A stretch of DNA of 64,000 nt from Phycisphaerales bacterium. GTDB taxonomy: Bacteria; Planctomycetota; Phycisphaerae; Phycisphaerales; UBA1924. Position 1 is the first letter of the stretch, and every line of letters begins with the position of its first letter. Shown here piece by piece: positions 44,417 to 56,728 of this stretch. The notes beneath the pieces are model-generated. The model saw only the letters and a program-made list of their open reading frames with translations, did no database searches and was not told the origin of the DNA. A program made the translations under genes and the position numbers. The stretch lies in the NCBI GenBank assembly GCA_020427395.1, contig JAGQON010000003.1, positions 62,001-126,000 on the forward strand, written 5' to 3'.

Positions 44417-45565
44417 TTACACCCGCTCGCTGATCCCGGCGACGAGGTGCTCCATCACCATCTTGAACGAGACATTCGTGCGAAGCTCTTCGTTGGCACG
44501 CGTCACGCTATCGATCGTCTGCAGTGAGACGCCGCTGCGGTGCGGATCAGTCAGCCCGGCGTGCGCCTGCTGTGCGATCAGTGAGAGCATCATGGACGCC
44601 GCCTTCTGGTTCGCGGCCTCCTTCGAGCGGTTCTCACCCAGCTTGTCCCCCACCTTCACCCAGTCGGCGGCCCATGAATCGATCAGCCCGCTCATCACCG
44701 CGCCCAGCTCGGCGGGGTGCTCGCCACGCATCGCGCGTGAGAGCATCGGGTCGATCTGGCGGTGCCAGCTATAGAGATCGCTCTCGACCGCCGCGGCAAA
44801 TCGCCCCGGCGAGCCGCCTGCATAGCGTGTATACCAGTGGTGCGACTCGGGGTCGAGATCGAAGCCCTGCGTGCCGATCCAGCGGCGCATCGCGTCGTCG
44901 TCGAGCGGCGTAAACGACACCCGCTGGCAACGCGACCGGATTGTGGGCAGCAGACGGTCCTCGCTGGAGGTCACCAGGATGATCAGCGTGCCCGGGCCGG
45001 GCTCCTCGAGCGTCTTGAGGATCGAGTTCTGACCGACCGAGTCGACCAGCTCGGCCTCGTCGATGATGAAGACCTTGCCCGCGATCGAGCCCTCGTTGAT
45101 CGACGGCGCCAGCGATGCGGGCTTGACGAGGTACTCGACGAGGATGTCCTTGGGGATGTTCCGCTGCTTGTTGCCCCGGATCTTGGCGTTCTCTGAGAAC
45201 GGCGTGAGCTCTTTGCGGATCACGAACAGGTCCGGGTGCGTGCCCGCCCTGATCAGCTGCTGGATGTTCGAGTCCGGGTCGTGTCGCAGGTTGCCATGCA
45301 GATCCGGCGCGGTGCTCGGATCGAGCAGCATCGCGGCCCACGAGACCGCGGCCGTAAACTTCCCCACCCCCTCCGGGCCGTGGAAGATCCAGGCGTGGTG
45401 CAGGCGACCGGACTGCATGGACTGCAGGAGCACCGAGATCGCGCGGGATTGCCCCTGCACCCGATCGAGCCCGATCGGCGGGTCGTACATCATCACATCA
45501 GGACGCTTGTCCTGAACCGTGGTGCGCTTGGGCGCTTTCTTGCGTGTGGTCGTCTTCTTGGCCAT
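44417..45565 (-). CDS. holB: DNA polymerase III, delta-prime subunit
   Basis: Clamp-loader subunit that helps open and load the sliding clamp. The 382-residue AAA+ protein starts with a basic tail (KKTTTRKKAPKR). It has HHAWIFHGPEGVGKFTAA, a degenerate P-loop ending in KF instead of KT/KS as expected for the non-ATPase delta prime. It also has KVFIIDEAELVDSVGQNSILKTLEEPG and IRSRCQRVSF with the SRC arginine-finger motif. The C-terminal helical part completes the fold. It is convergent with fliS, separated by 6 bases, and upstream of no same-strand partner. Confidence 0.92.
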   Translation of the reverse strand: MAKKTTTRKKAPKRTTVQDKRPDVMMYDPPIGLDRVQGQSRAISVLLQSMQSGRLHHAWIFHGPEGVGKFTAAVSWAAMLLDPSTAPDLHGNLRHDPDSNIQQLIRAGTHPDLFVIRKELTPFSENAKIRGNKQRNIPKDILVEYLVKPASLAPSINEGSIAGKVFIIDEAELVDSVGQNSILKTLEEPGPGTLIILVTSSEDRLLPTIRSRCQRVSFTPLDDDAMRRWIGTQGFDLDPESHHWYTRYAGGSPGRFAAAVESDLYSWHRQIDPMLSRAMRGEHPAELGAVMSGLIDSWAADWVKVGDKLGENRSKEAANQKAASMMLSLIAQQAHAGLTDPHRSGVSLQTIDSVTRANEELRTNVSFKMVMEHLVAGISERV

Positions 45566-45599
45566 GCGGTCAGGTGAGTATACCGCAGCAAAGTCCGTA

Positions 45600-46472
45600 T
45601 CAGGCCACGCGACGGCGACGCATCAGCAGCAGCCCGCCCGAAAGGATCGTAATCGTGCCCGGTGTGGGAATGATCGAGTTGATCCAGTCGCGGTGGAACT
45701 CGACCGAGGTGCAGCCCATCAGGTCGCCGTACATCCCGTAATCGAGCGGGTCGTCGGAGTTGACGGCGATGAAGGTGTTCACGCCGATGAGCTGCCACTG
45801 CCCGTCCACCATGGACATGACGGCCCCGCCCGAATCGCCGAACATCAGCATGGCCTCCAGGTCGGTGGCCTCGCCAAAATCGGGGTTATCGAAGTCGAAG
45901 CTCAGGAACTCCTCGCCCCAGCCGTACGGGTCGCCGCCCTCAAGGACATTGGTACCGGCGCGACGGAGGATGTCGTAGCCGCCGGTCCAGCCGGTAAGCC
46001 CGGTGCCAGTGCCGCCGTAGCCGACGAGCGCGACCTCGGTGTCATAGGGCGTGCTGCCCTGATACAGGGGCGTGTAGCTGGCGTCGGTGATCGCTTCGGA
46101 GAGACGAACCAGCGCGAGATCGCCGTTCGTTGAGCCCTGATCATTGAACCAGTCGGGGTGGTAATACACCTCCTCGGCCTGCACGCGCTGCGAGCCCGAG
46201 CCGGTGTCAAAGAACCAGTCGCTGCCTGCTGCCTCGTCAGCAACATGGGCAGCGGTAAGCACCCAGCGGTCGCTGATGAGCGTGCCCGAGCCGTTCCAAT
46301 ACATGCTCCCGTTGTCCTGGAAGATCATCCGCCCGACGGAGCCGAAATCAGACTGCGCGAAGCTCAGGTAGGCCGAATCGTCTACATCGTGACGGATCAC
46401 GATGGCATTGGCGGTCCCGGTGCCGATGAGAATCAGCGCAAGAGCGCCGGCCGTCGTCGAGGTCTTCTGCAT
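45600..46472 (-). CDS. Secreted trypsin-like serine protease with RRRR sorting tail
   Basis: A 290-residue exported S1-family protease. A signal peptide (residues 1-23) is followed by the catalytic domain with WVLTAAHVAD (His), NGDLALVRLSE (Asp) and MFGDSGGAVMSM (Ser). The C-terminus IPTPGTITILSGGLLLMRRRRVA is a proline-hydrophobic-arginine tail like that of the 4.6-13.1 kb family, with two residues after the arginines. No propeptide is obvious between signal and protease. Secretion followed by surface anchoring or tail processing is inferred. It is one of two neighbouring paralogues, with 139 bases between them. Confidence 0.9.
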   Translation of the reverse strand: MQKTSTTAGALALILIGTGTANAIVIRHDVDDSAYLSFAQSDFGSVGRMIFQDNGSMYWNGSGTLISDRWVLTAAHVADEAAGSDWFFDTGSGSQRVQAEEVYYHPDWFNDQGSTNGDLALVRLSEAITDASYTPLYQGSTPYDTEVALVGYGGTGTGLTGWTGGYDILRRAGTNVLEGGDPYGWGEEFLSFDFDNPDFGEATDLEAMLMFGDSGGAVMSMVDGQWQLIGVNTFIAVNSDDPLDYGMYGDLMGCTSVEFHRDWINSIIPTPGTITILSGGLLLMRRRRVA

Positions 46473-46611
46473 GTCGTGCTCCAGCTGGCGTACTGCTCAT
46501 CCCCGCACGCAAAGCGCACCGGGGCGAGGACGCGAGAACCGCGTCAGATCGGATATAGCACAGATCCGATAAGAAACCAGCGGATGTCCGACTTCTTCTG
46601 CGGGATGGGAT

Positions 46612-47481
46612 TCAGCGACGACGGCGGGCCATCACGCCCATACCAGCGACCAGCAGCGTGCAGGTCCCCGGGGCAGGGACGATCGAGTTGATCCAGCCGG
46701 TGTAGTCACTGACACGGGTGAACCCGTTGGAATCGCCGTAATCGCCGTTTGGATTGCCGTCGGTGGAGTTGATGAACGAGGTCACGCCCGCGAGCTGCCA
46801 GATGCCGTTGAACTGAACAAACAGCCCGCCGCCGGAATCCCCGGGGGCGATGGAGTACTCGAGATTGAGCGGCTCGATGTCGCCGTAGTTGGACTCATCC
46901 CGCAGGGGGTTGTCGAAATCCGTGAGCAGTATGCGGCTGTCCCACCCACGGGCGGTGCCGAGCACATCGATCATGTTCTGACCCGCGCGGAGCGTGCCCT
47001 CGGTGCCGCTCTGCGAGCCATTGAGTCCGGTGCCGAACCGCCCGTAACCCACGGCCGTGCCAACAGATCCGAGATCCCCGCCACCGTAATGCAGCGACGC
47101 GACATCGACATTGGTGACCGGGGCGCTGAGCTTGATCAGTGCCAGGTCGCCGCCGCCCAGGAAGTCGTTCATGGTCCAGTCCGGGTGGATGAAGACCTCT
47201 TCAACGAATGAGAACGAGCTTCCGGTCACGAAAGTACCGAAGCTGACGCCGTCGTCGACGCAATGGGCCGCGGTCAGCACCCACTGATCCGCGATGAGCG
47301 TGCCCGAGCAGCTCGCGCCGCCGCCGCCGGTGTAGTTGAGCCCCAACGCCCCCACAGCCGAGAACTGGGACTGCTGCCCCAGCGCCCGATACTGGGAATC
47401 GTCGCGGTCGTGACGGATCACGCCCGCATGGCTGATGCATGTCCCAGCGCCGATCAACAACATGGCGAAGCGTGCACGCAT
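46612..47481 (-). CDS. Secreted trypsin-like serine protease with RRRR sorting tail, second copy
   Basis: A 289-residue paralogue of the gene at 45600. The triad is WVLTAAHCVDD (His), GGDLALIKLSA (Asp) and APGDSGGGLFV (Ser). The His motif carries the usual cysteine and a second one is found in ASCSGTLIADQW, so the classic His-loop disulfide may form here but not in the first copy. The tail VPAPGTCTLLVAGMGVMARRRR ends cleanly in arginines. It is divergent from alaS. The two proteases and the tailed paralogues probably use the same sorting machinery, which is not in this window. Confidence 0.9.
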   Translation of the reverse strand: MRARFAMLLIGAGTCISHAGVIRHDRDDSQYRALGQQSQFSAVGALGLNYTGGGGASCSGTLIADQWVLTAAHCVDDGVSFGTFVTGSSFSFVEEVFIHPDWTMNDFLGGGDLALIKLSAPVTNVDVASLHYGGGDLGSVGTAVGYGRFGTGLNGSQSGTEGTLRAGQNMIDVLGTARGWDSRILLTDFDNPLRDESNYGDIEPLNLEYSIAPGDSGGGLFVQFNGIWQLAGVTSFINSTDGNPNGDYGDSNGFTRVSDYTGWINSIVPAPGTCTLLVAGMGVMARRRR

Positions 47482-47696
47482 GGGGGCTCCTTCTTCTCTT
47501 GGATTGCGACTCGATGGGTGCTGCCTCTAATAGGCCCCGGGAACGGGCCCAATGCCAGCCAAACCGCAGAGTTCGCGTGCTTTTCGGACGCAACCCGCCG
47601 GCGCAACCCGACCGCGACCCCGCTACGATCATGCCCTGCGGGACAACGGAGCGTCCCGAGCACCCTCGCGAACCTGAACAGAACAGGAACAGCCGC

Positions 47697-50837
<3,141 letters not shown>

Positions 50838-50871
50838 CGCATTCCGCCCCAACTCCCGGTAGGATCTGACG

Positions 50872-51138
50872 ATGGGTGCATCAAACAATAAAGACGACCG
50901 GGCTCGTCAGGCCAAGGCATGGGTTCTGGCCCTCGACCCGCTCTACGGCATGGTCGGGCTCGGGGCAATCGGCTTTGCCATCGATCGATGGGTGGTCGGG
51001 TCCGGGCGGACCTGGATGCTGGCACTGGGCATCACCGGGCTCGTCGTGGGGTTTTACCGCTTCATCCGCGAAGCGATGGCCCTGAATCGGGAGCAAACCG
51101 GCTCTTCATCCCGGACGGATGGCGACCCAAACACCTGA
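50872..51138 (+). CDS. AtpZ/AtpI-like ATP synthase accessory protein
   Basis: An 88-residue protein with two membrane helices (about residues 22-40 and 47-64) separated by a short GR-T turn: GLGAIGFAIDRWVVGSGRTW then LGITGLVVGFYRFIREA. This is the AtpZ pattern, a small protein linked to c-ring assembly or Mg/Ca handling. The N-terminus is polar and basic and the C-terminus polar. It begins 34 bases after alaS and starts the ATP synthase gene group. Confidence 0.8.
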   Translation: MGASNNKDDRARQAKAWVLALDPLYGMVGLGAIGFAIDRWVVGSGRTWMLALGITGLVVGFYRFIREAMALNREQTGSSSRTDGDPNT

Positions 51139-51310
51139 CCCGGCATGGCTCGGCCCTGTTGGGTTTCTGTCACACCAAAAGTTGTGGAGAAAGGGTGCAA
51201 AACTGTCTGTTTCTGACTCGCCGTTGCGGGTAGTGACTCCTATCCTTTCCGTCCCAGCTTTCGCACCATCGGGGTGCGCCCTTATCGACTCGGGAACGCG
51301 ATTCGAGCGA

Positions 51311-51760
51311 ATGAGCAGCCAGATTGAGCACAACGAGATGGTCCGCCTTCCGGCGATGCTGATCGGTGCGATCTCACTGGTCTGCTGTGCCCTCATCGCA
51401 TACGCAGGCGGCTACCTGAGCACCCAGCGTGGCGGCGAAATGAGCGACGGATTCAACACCCTGATCGCCATCGTGCCCGGCGTGCTCATCCCCACCGCCA
51501 TCCTTATGATGATGCCACCCAAGCCCGCCGGGGTCTGGGCGGTTCCGGTGCTCGCACTGACGGTCCTGCGGGCCATGATCGCCCTGGCGATCGGGTTCGC
51601 GATCTTCATGCTCATCGAGCCCAATAAAACGATCTTCTTTATGACGCTGCTCACCTCGCTGCTCATCACCCTGAGCATCGATGTGGCGTCTGTCCTGTTC
51701 CTCATCCAGAAGCATGCCCCCGCGATGGACGCGGCGCATGAATCGGAGGGCGCCTGCTGA
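51311..51760 (+). CDS. ATP synthase subunit I-like membrane protein
   Basis: A 149-residue protein with four predicted helices (about 14-36, 48-66, 76-100 and 107-128). Length, topology and position between the atpZ-like gene and atpB fit the loosely conserved AtpI group, thought to assist c-ring assembly; the sequence itself is not diagnostic. The ATG at 51311 is chosen. The frame extends 64 residues upstream into a gap with no conserved sequence. Its stop overlaps the atpB start (TGATG), so the genes are coupled. Confidence 0.7.
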   Translation: MSSQIEHNEMVRLPAMLIGAISLVCCALIAYAGGYLSTQRGGEMSDGFNTLIAIVPGVLIPTAILMMMPPKPAGVWAVPVLALTVLRAMIALAIGFAIFMLIEPNKTIFFMTLLTSLLITLSIDVASVLFLIQKHAPAMDAAHESEGAC

Positions 51761-52680
51761 TGTCAAGTTTCACCCTTGCCGCTGATCCCGTCGCGCATGT
51801 GATCAACCACCCCTGGCTGATCAGCGAGGACGGCACCTGGCTCTGGTCCAGCGCACAGACCAATATGGTCCTCTCGGCCCTGATCCTGCTCTTCGTCGGC
51901 CTGCTCGTCGCCAAGGCGGTTAGCACGGGCGATGAGTCGCAGGGCCACTGGCGCTTCGTCACCAAGTCCCGCTTCGCCCACATGGTCGAGGTGATCTGCG
52001 GCTACCTTCGCGAGAGCACGGTCCGCCCGCTGCTCCACGAGCGCACGAACAAGTTCATGCCGTTCCTGTGGACGCTGTTCTTCTTCATCCTCGTGAACAA
52101 CCTGCTCGGGCTGATCCCGATCCTGGACATCCACAACATCATCGCGGGCAAGATGGCCCCCGAAGTGGTCGCCCAGCACAGGGCCTTCATCGGCGGTACC
52201 GCGACCCAGAGCATCTGGGTGACCGGCGCACTGGCGATCATCGCGGGCATCATGATCAACTGGGCGGGCGTCCGCGAGCTGGGGCTGTTTGGCTACCTCA
52301 AGCACCTGACCGCCGAGTCGCCGATCTTCGTCTGGCCGATCATCATCCCGATCGAGATCATGGGCACCTTCATCAAGCCCATCGCGCTGGCCATTCGTCT
52401 CTTCGCGAACATGACCGCGGGCCACATCCTCGTGGCGGTGCTGCTGGGCTTCGCGGCCCAGGGCTTCCTGAGCGCCGGCGACAACCCGATCCTGGGCATC
52501 TTCGTCGGGCTCGTGTCGTCGCTTGGCATCATCGCGATCTACTTCCTCGAGCTCTTCGTCGCCTTCCTGCAGGCGTTCGTGTTCATGTTCCTGACGACCG
52601 TGTTCATCTCGCTGCTCGCGCACCATGGTGACCACGATCACGAAACCGCACACGAGATCGCACACGCCGGTCTCGCGTGA
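51760..52680 (+). CDS. atpB: ATP synthase F0 subunit a
   Basis: Forms the proton half-channels against the c-ring. The 306-residue protein has the family pattern FMPFLWTLFFFILVNNLLGL near the first helices and the essential arginine in KPIALAIRLFANMTAGH. The last helix region is YFLELFVAFLQAFVFMFLTTV. The C-terminus has a His-rich tail (HHGDHDHETAHEIAHAG), unusual for subunit a. It starts 1 base inside the previous gene's stop and is followed after 145 bases by atpE. Confidence 0.95.
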   Translation: MSSFTLAADPVAHVINHPWLISEDGTWLWSSAQTNMVLSALILLFVGLLVAKAVSTGDESQGHWRFVTKSRFAHMVEVICGYLRESTVRPLLHERTNKFMPFLWTLFFFILVNNLLGLIPILDIHNIIAGKMAPEVVAQHRAFIGGTATQSIWVTGALAIIAGIMINWAGVRELGLFGYLKHLTAESPIFVWPIIIPIEIMGTFIKPIALAIRLFANMTAGHILVAVLLGFAAQGFLSAGDNPILGIFVGLVSSLGIIAIYFLELFVAFLQAFVFMFLTTVFISLLAHHGDHDHETAHEIAHAGLA

Positions 52681-52822
52681 TTCAATGAAAGTAGGGCCTG
52701 GGGCACCGCGGGGAGGCGCCCAAGGCCATTGCGATCCGAGTTGGATCGACAGTGGATGCTCCCCGCACAACAGTGGTTCAGGCCGAAACGAGTCACACTC
52801 AAGGCCTCTGAAAGGAAACTGA

Positions 52823-53137
<315 letters not shown>

Positions 53138-53219
53138 TCGACGCGATACGAAATCCACCGATCCGTGCCTGAAACACGGCGCGGATCGGCTTCAGACTGA
53201 CTCAACCGGAGAATGCACC

Positions 53220-53882
53220 ATGAACCGCATTGCACTTCTGATCACCGTCGCCGTCCTGGCACTCATGACCCCGCTGAGCTTCGCGGCCGCCCCCGATACC
53301 GGGCACGCTGAGGACGCGGCGCACGCTGTCGATGCACACGCCAACGATCACGGTGGCGGGCACGGTGACGCCCACGCGGCGAACCCGCTCGCGAGCGTTG
53401 ATGAGGGCTTCTGGACCGGCGTCACTGCCATCGTGCTCTTCATCGTCGTCTTCGGGCTCCTGAGCACCATGGTGTGGCCCAAGATCGTGGCCGGCCTCGA
53501 CGAGCGGAACAACAAGATCGTCGGCGAGATCGCCGCGGCCGAGCAGGCCCGCAAGCAGGCCAAGGAAGCCCTCGACGAGTACGAGAAGAACCTCGCCGCC
53601 GCCCGTGCCGAGTCGCAGAAGATGCTCGAAGAGACCCGCGCCCAGCAGTCGCAGCTGGCTGCCCAGCTCAAGGCCAACGCGGATATCGAGCTCGGTGCCA
53701 TGCGTGAGAAGGCGCTGGCCGAGATCGAGGCCGCCAAGAAGCAGGCCTTGGGCGAGCTCTACAGCGAGTCGGTCAACCTCGCGACCACCATGGCGGGCAA
53801 GATCCTGCAGCGTCAGGTCACCGTCGACGATCAGCAGCGCCTGATGGACGAGTCGATCGCCGAGATGAAGTCGGTCAGCTGA
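53220..53882 (+). CDS. atpF: ATP synthase F0 subunit b with signal peptide and His-rich N-terminus
   Basis: Peripheral stalk subunit. A signal peptide (residues 1-23, cut after SFAAA) leads to a stretch of about 35 residues with eight histidines (DTGHAEDAAHAVDAHA, then HGGGHGDAHA). The membrane helix is at about 61-80 (TAIVLFIVVFGLLSTMVWP), followed by the long coiled-coil (AEQARKQAKEALDEYEKNLA onward) that binds subunit delta. The length of 220 residues exceeds the usual 156-170 because of the leader and His region. Only one b gene is seen. Confidence 0.92.
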   Translation: MNRIALLITVAVLALMTPLSFAAAPDTGHAEDAAHAVDAHANDHGGGHGDAHAANPLASVDEGFWTGVTAIVLFIVVFGLLSTMVWPKIVAGLDERNNKIVGEIAAAEQARKQAKEALDEYEKNLAAARAESQKMLEETRAQQSQLAAQLKANADIELGAMREKALAEIEAAKKQALGELYSESVNLATTMAGKILQRQVTVDDQQRLMDESIAEMKSVS

Positions 53883-53931
53883 TCGCCCCTGCTACGCCCC
53901 ACCACCACCGCATCTCCCGATCGGAGCAACC

Positions 53932-54540
53932 ATGCCGCTCATCGAAGCCCAGCCCGACGCACTCGCGAAGGTGTACGCGAAGAGCCTGTTCGAGATCGCC
54001 CAGAGTCAGGGCGGTCAGCAGAACGCCGAGTCGATCCTCGGCGAGCTCGAGGACATCATCGAGATCGCCCGCAACGACCGCTCGTTCAACGAGCTGCTCG
54101 CCTCGCGTCTGATCGACGCCAAAAAGCGTGACGCCTCCCTCGTCCGCATGTTTGAGGGCAAGGTGTCCACCCTGACCCTCAACTTCATCCGCCAGCTCAA
54201 CCGCAAGGGGCGCCTGGCCAACCTCTCGCAGATCGCCGTGGCGATGGACACCCTCGTCCAGGAGCAGTTCGGGCGGATTGAGGTTGATGTCTTCACGGCC
54301 TCGCCCATCAGCGCCAGCGAGCTTGAGAATGTCCGCAAGCGACTGAGCGACTCGCTGGGCAAGGATGTCATCATGCACCCCTACACCGACTCCTCGATGC
54401 TCGGGGGCATCAAGCTGCGGATGGGCGACCAGCTCATCGACGGCTCGATCCAGGCCGAGCTGCGCAAGATGCGTGATGTCCTGCTCAACAAGGGCAGCGC
54501 CGAGGTCCGCGGGCGCTCGGGCGATATCCTGGGCAACTGA
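53932..54540 (+). CDS. atpH: ATP synthase F1 subunit delta
   Basis: Connects the catalytic head to the b stalk. The 202-residue protein has YAKSLFEIAQSQGG near the N-terminus and LTLNFIRQLNRKGRLANLSQ in the middle. It ends VIMHPYTDSSMLGGIKLRMGDQLIDGS, the typical C-terminal delta motif. It is the last gene of the run atpB-E-F-H. The alpha, gamma, beta and epsilon genes that normally follow are absent, since a strong terminator and pgk come next. Confidence 0.93.
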   Translation: MPLIEAQPDALAKVYAKSLFEIAQSQGGQQNAESILGELEDIIEIARNDRSFNELLASRLIDAKKRDASLVRMFEGKVSTLTLNFIRQLNRKGRLANLSQIAVAMDTLVQEQFGRIEVDVFTASPISASELENVRKRLSDSLGKDVIMHPYTDSSMLGGIKLRMGDQLIDGSIQAELRKMRDVLLNKGSAEVRGRSGDILGN

Positions 54541-54564
54541 GCATGACGCTCAATCAACACACAC

Positions 54565-54592
54565 AAACGGGTCGATCTGACCCGTTTTTTTC
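54565..54592 (+). terminator. Rho-independent terminator after atpH
   Basis: A 9-bp stem AAACGGGTC/GACCCGTTT (54565-54573 with 54579-54587) has a GATCT loop and is followed by TTTTC. It ends the atp operon and separates it from pgk, whose start is 44 bases further on. Confidence 0.92.
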
Positions 54593-54635
54593 TGCGCCCT
54601 GCGTATGATTCCACAGCACCGAAAGGACCTCAGAC

Positions 54636-55841
54636 ATGGCGAAGAAATCGATCGAGCACACCGATGTCGCGGGCAAGCGCGTTCTGATCCGTGTGGACTT
54701 CAATGTGCCGCTGGACGGCGACACCATCACCGACGATCGTCGGATCGTCTCGGCGATCCCGACCATCCGCTCCGTGATCGATCGCGGCGGCAGGGCCATC
54801 CTCATGTCACACCTCGGTCGCCCCGAGGGCAAGGGTTATGAGGCATCGCATTCGATGGCGCCCGTCGCCAAGAAACTCGGCGAGCTGCTTGGCAAGCCGG
54901 TCACCATCCCGGCGCAGACCTGCAAGGACCCCGCGGTGAAGGCGGCCGTCGATTCGATGAGCGACGGCGATGTGATCCTGCTCGAGAACCTGCGGTTCCA
55001 CGGCTGCGAGAAACGCAACGACCCCGAGTTTGCGGCGCAGCTCGCTGATCTCGCCGATGTCTATGTCAACGACGCCTTCGGCACCTGCCACCGCGAGCAC
55101 TGCTCGATGGTGGGCGTGCCCAAGGCGATGGGCCCCAGGCCCAAGGTCGCGGGATTCCTGGTTGAGAAGGAGATCGCGTACCTGAGCGATGCGCTCGCCG
55201 ATCCGAACCGCCCGTTCACCGTCATCCTCGGCGGCGCCAAAGTCAGCGACAAGCTGCCCGCGATCGAGCACCTGCTGCCCAAGGCCGACCACATCCTTGT
55301 CGGTGGCGCGATGGCGTACACCTTCCTCAAGGCACTCGGGCACAGCATCGGCGACTCGCGTGTCGAGCAGGACATGGTCAAGGAAGCGCACCGCATCATC
55401 GAGCTCGCGGCCGAGTCCAAGACCGACCTGCACTTCCCCGAAGACCACATCTGCTCGACGATCTTCGCCGAGAAAGCTGGCGATATCGAGGTCTTCGACG
55501 ACCAGATCAAGGACGGCTTCATGGGGCTCGATATCGGCCCCAAGACCGCGGCCCGCTACTCGCTGATCATTCAGAGTTCCAAGACCATCGTCTGGAACGG
55601 CCCGATGGGCGTGTTCGAGTGGATGCCCTTCAAGATGGGCACCAAGCTCGTCGCCGAGGCCGTCGCTCAGGCAACCAGCGCGGGCGCCACCTCGATCGTC
55701 GGCGGCGGGGACTCCGCGGCCGCGGCGGAGATCTTCGGGGTGGCCGACAAGCTCTCGCATGTCTCGACGGGCGGCGGGGCCAGCCTCGCGATGCTCGAGG
55801 GCAAGCGGTTCTCGGCTGTGGACCTGCTGGACGACGCATGA
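54636..55841 (+). CDS. pgk: Phosphoglycerate kinase
   Basis: Glycolytic enzyme that makes ATP from 1,3-bisphosphoglycerate. The 401-residue monomer has the N-terminal VLIRVDFNVPLDGDTITDD, LMSHLGRPEGK, ENLRFHGCEKRNDPEFA and then GGAKVSDKLPAIEHLL. The nucleotide-binding end has WNGPMGVFEWMPF and VGGGDSAAAAEIFG. AAAGGA is upstream of the ATG. Its stop overlaps the ATG of the kinase-like gene (ATGA). Confidence 0.97.
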   Translation: MAKKSIEHTDVAGKRVLIRVDFNVPLDGDTITDDRRIVSAIPTIRSVIDRGGRAILMSHLGRPEGKGYEASHSMAPVAKKLGELLGKPVTIPAQTCKDPAVKAAVDSMSDGDVILLENLRFHGCEKRNDPEFAAQLADLADVYVNDAFGTCHREHCSMVGVPKAMGPRPKVAGFLVEKEIAYLSDALADPNRPFTVILGGAKVSDKLPAIEHLLPKADHILVGGAMAYTFLKALGHSIGDSRVEQDMVKEAHRIIELAAESKTDLHFPEDHICSTIFAEKAGDIEVFDDQIKDGFMGLDIGPKTAARYSLIIQSSKTIVWNGPMGVFEWMPFKMGTKLVAEAVAQATSAGATSIVGGGDSAAAAEIFGVADKLSHVSTGGGASLAMLEGKRFSAVDLLDDA

Positions 55842-56557
55842 CCCCCCCACGCCCCTTCGAACTTGCGCCGGGGCGTGTGCTGGCAAAGAACTACCTCGTA
55901 GAAGCCCTGCTCGGGCGCGGATACGAGGGAGAGGTATACCTCGTGCGTGAACGCCTGACCGGGGCGCAGCGTGCGGCCAAGATCTTCTACCCTGAGCGGA
56001 ATCCCCGCAACTCCGCGGCCTCGCATTACGCCAAGAAGCTCGAGCGGTTGCGAGACTGCTCGATGGTGATCCAGTATCACCACGCGCTGGAGATCCAGCT
56101 GCGCGGGAACCCCGTGCATGTGCTGATCTCGGAGTTTGTGCAGGGCATGCTCCTGCCCGACCTGCTGAGCAAGTATCGCGGGCGGCGCATGCCCGTGCAC
56201 GAGGCGTTGACACTCACCCGCACCATCGCGGCCGGGCTCGCCGAGCTGCACGAGAAGCGGGAGTATCACGGCGATCTGCACTCACAGAATGTGCTCGTGC
56301 GCCGCCGCGGCGTGCATTTCGATGTCAAGCTCGTGGATATGTACGACCGCGGGCGAGCGAACCGCTTCCACATCCAGCAGGATGTGTGCGACATCGTGCG
56401 GATCCTCTACGACCTGGTCGGCGGACGCGAGCATTACGCGGCCCAGCCGCCCGTGATCAAGCAGGTCTGCCTGGGGCTCAAGTGCTCGCTGATCGTGCAG
56501 CGTTACCCCACCGCGTGGCACCTCTGCCGGCACCTCGATACTTTCGAGTGGGCGTAA
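55838..56557 (+). CDS. Minimal serine/threonine protein-kinase-like protein
   Basis: A 239-residue protein-kinase fold protein. The glycine loop is LGRGYEGEVYLVRE, the ATP lysine is in AAKIF, and the catalytic loop reads YHGDLHSQNVLV, which retains the Asp and Asn. The metal-binding segment is VDMYDRG in place of DFG, keeping the Asp. The large C-terminal lobe is abbreviated, and there is no extra sensor or transmembrane part. The HGDLH form is more usual in small-molecule and atypical kinases than in HRDLK kinases. It overlaps pgk by 4 bases, so it is co-expressed. Confidence 0.8.
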   Translation: MTPPRPFELAPGRVLAKNYLVEALLGRGYEGEVYLVRERLTGAQRAAKIFYPERNPRNSAASHYAKKLERLRDCSMVIQYHHALEIQLRGNPVHVLISEFVQGMLLPDLLSKYRGRRMPVHEALTLTRTIAAGLAELHEKREYHGDLHSQNVLVRRRGVHFDVKLVDMYDRGRANRFHIQQDVCDIVRILYDLVGGREHYAAQPPVIKQVCLGLKCSLIVQRYPTAWHLCRHLDTFEWA

Positions 56558-56589
56558 GGGCACCTGAAGAGTTGCTCCACAGCACAATG

Positions 56590-56620
56590 ATCCTCGCGCT
56601 CGCGAGGATTTATTTGTTTT
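56590..56620 (+). terminator. Terminator after the kinase-like gene
   Basis: An 8-bp stem ATCCTCGC/GCGAGGAT (within 56590-56609) has a 4-base loop and is followed by TTATTTGTTTTC. It lies about 33 bases after the stop. Confidence 0.85.
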
Positions 56621-56728
56621 CACGCCGCATTCACCGACGGGTTATCTCGGTGTGTGATGATCACATTGATTCAGAGTTGAATCAACAAACACGGCACTGG
56701 CAACACCATTCAAAAAGCGAGGTGCATC

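Noticed and set aside
54807..56213. Minus-strand open frame of 468 codons
   Set aside because: Antisense to pgk and the kinase-like gene.
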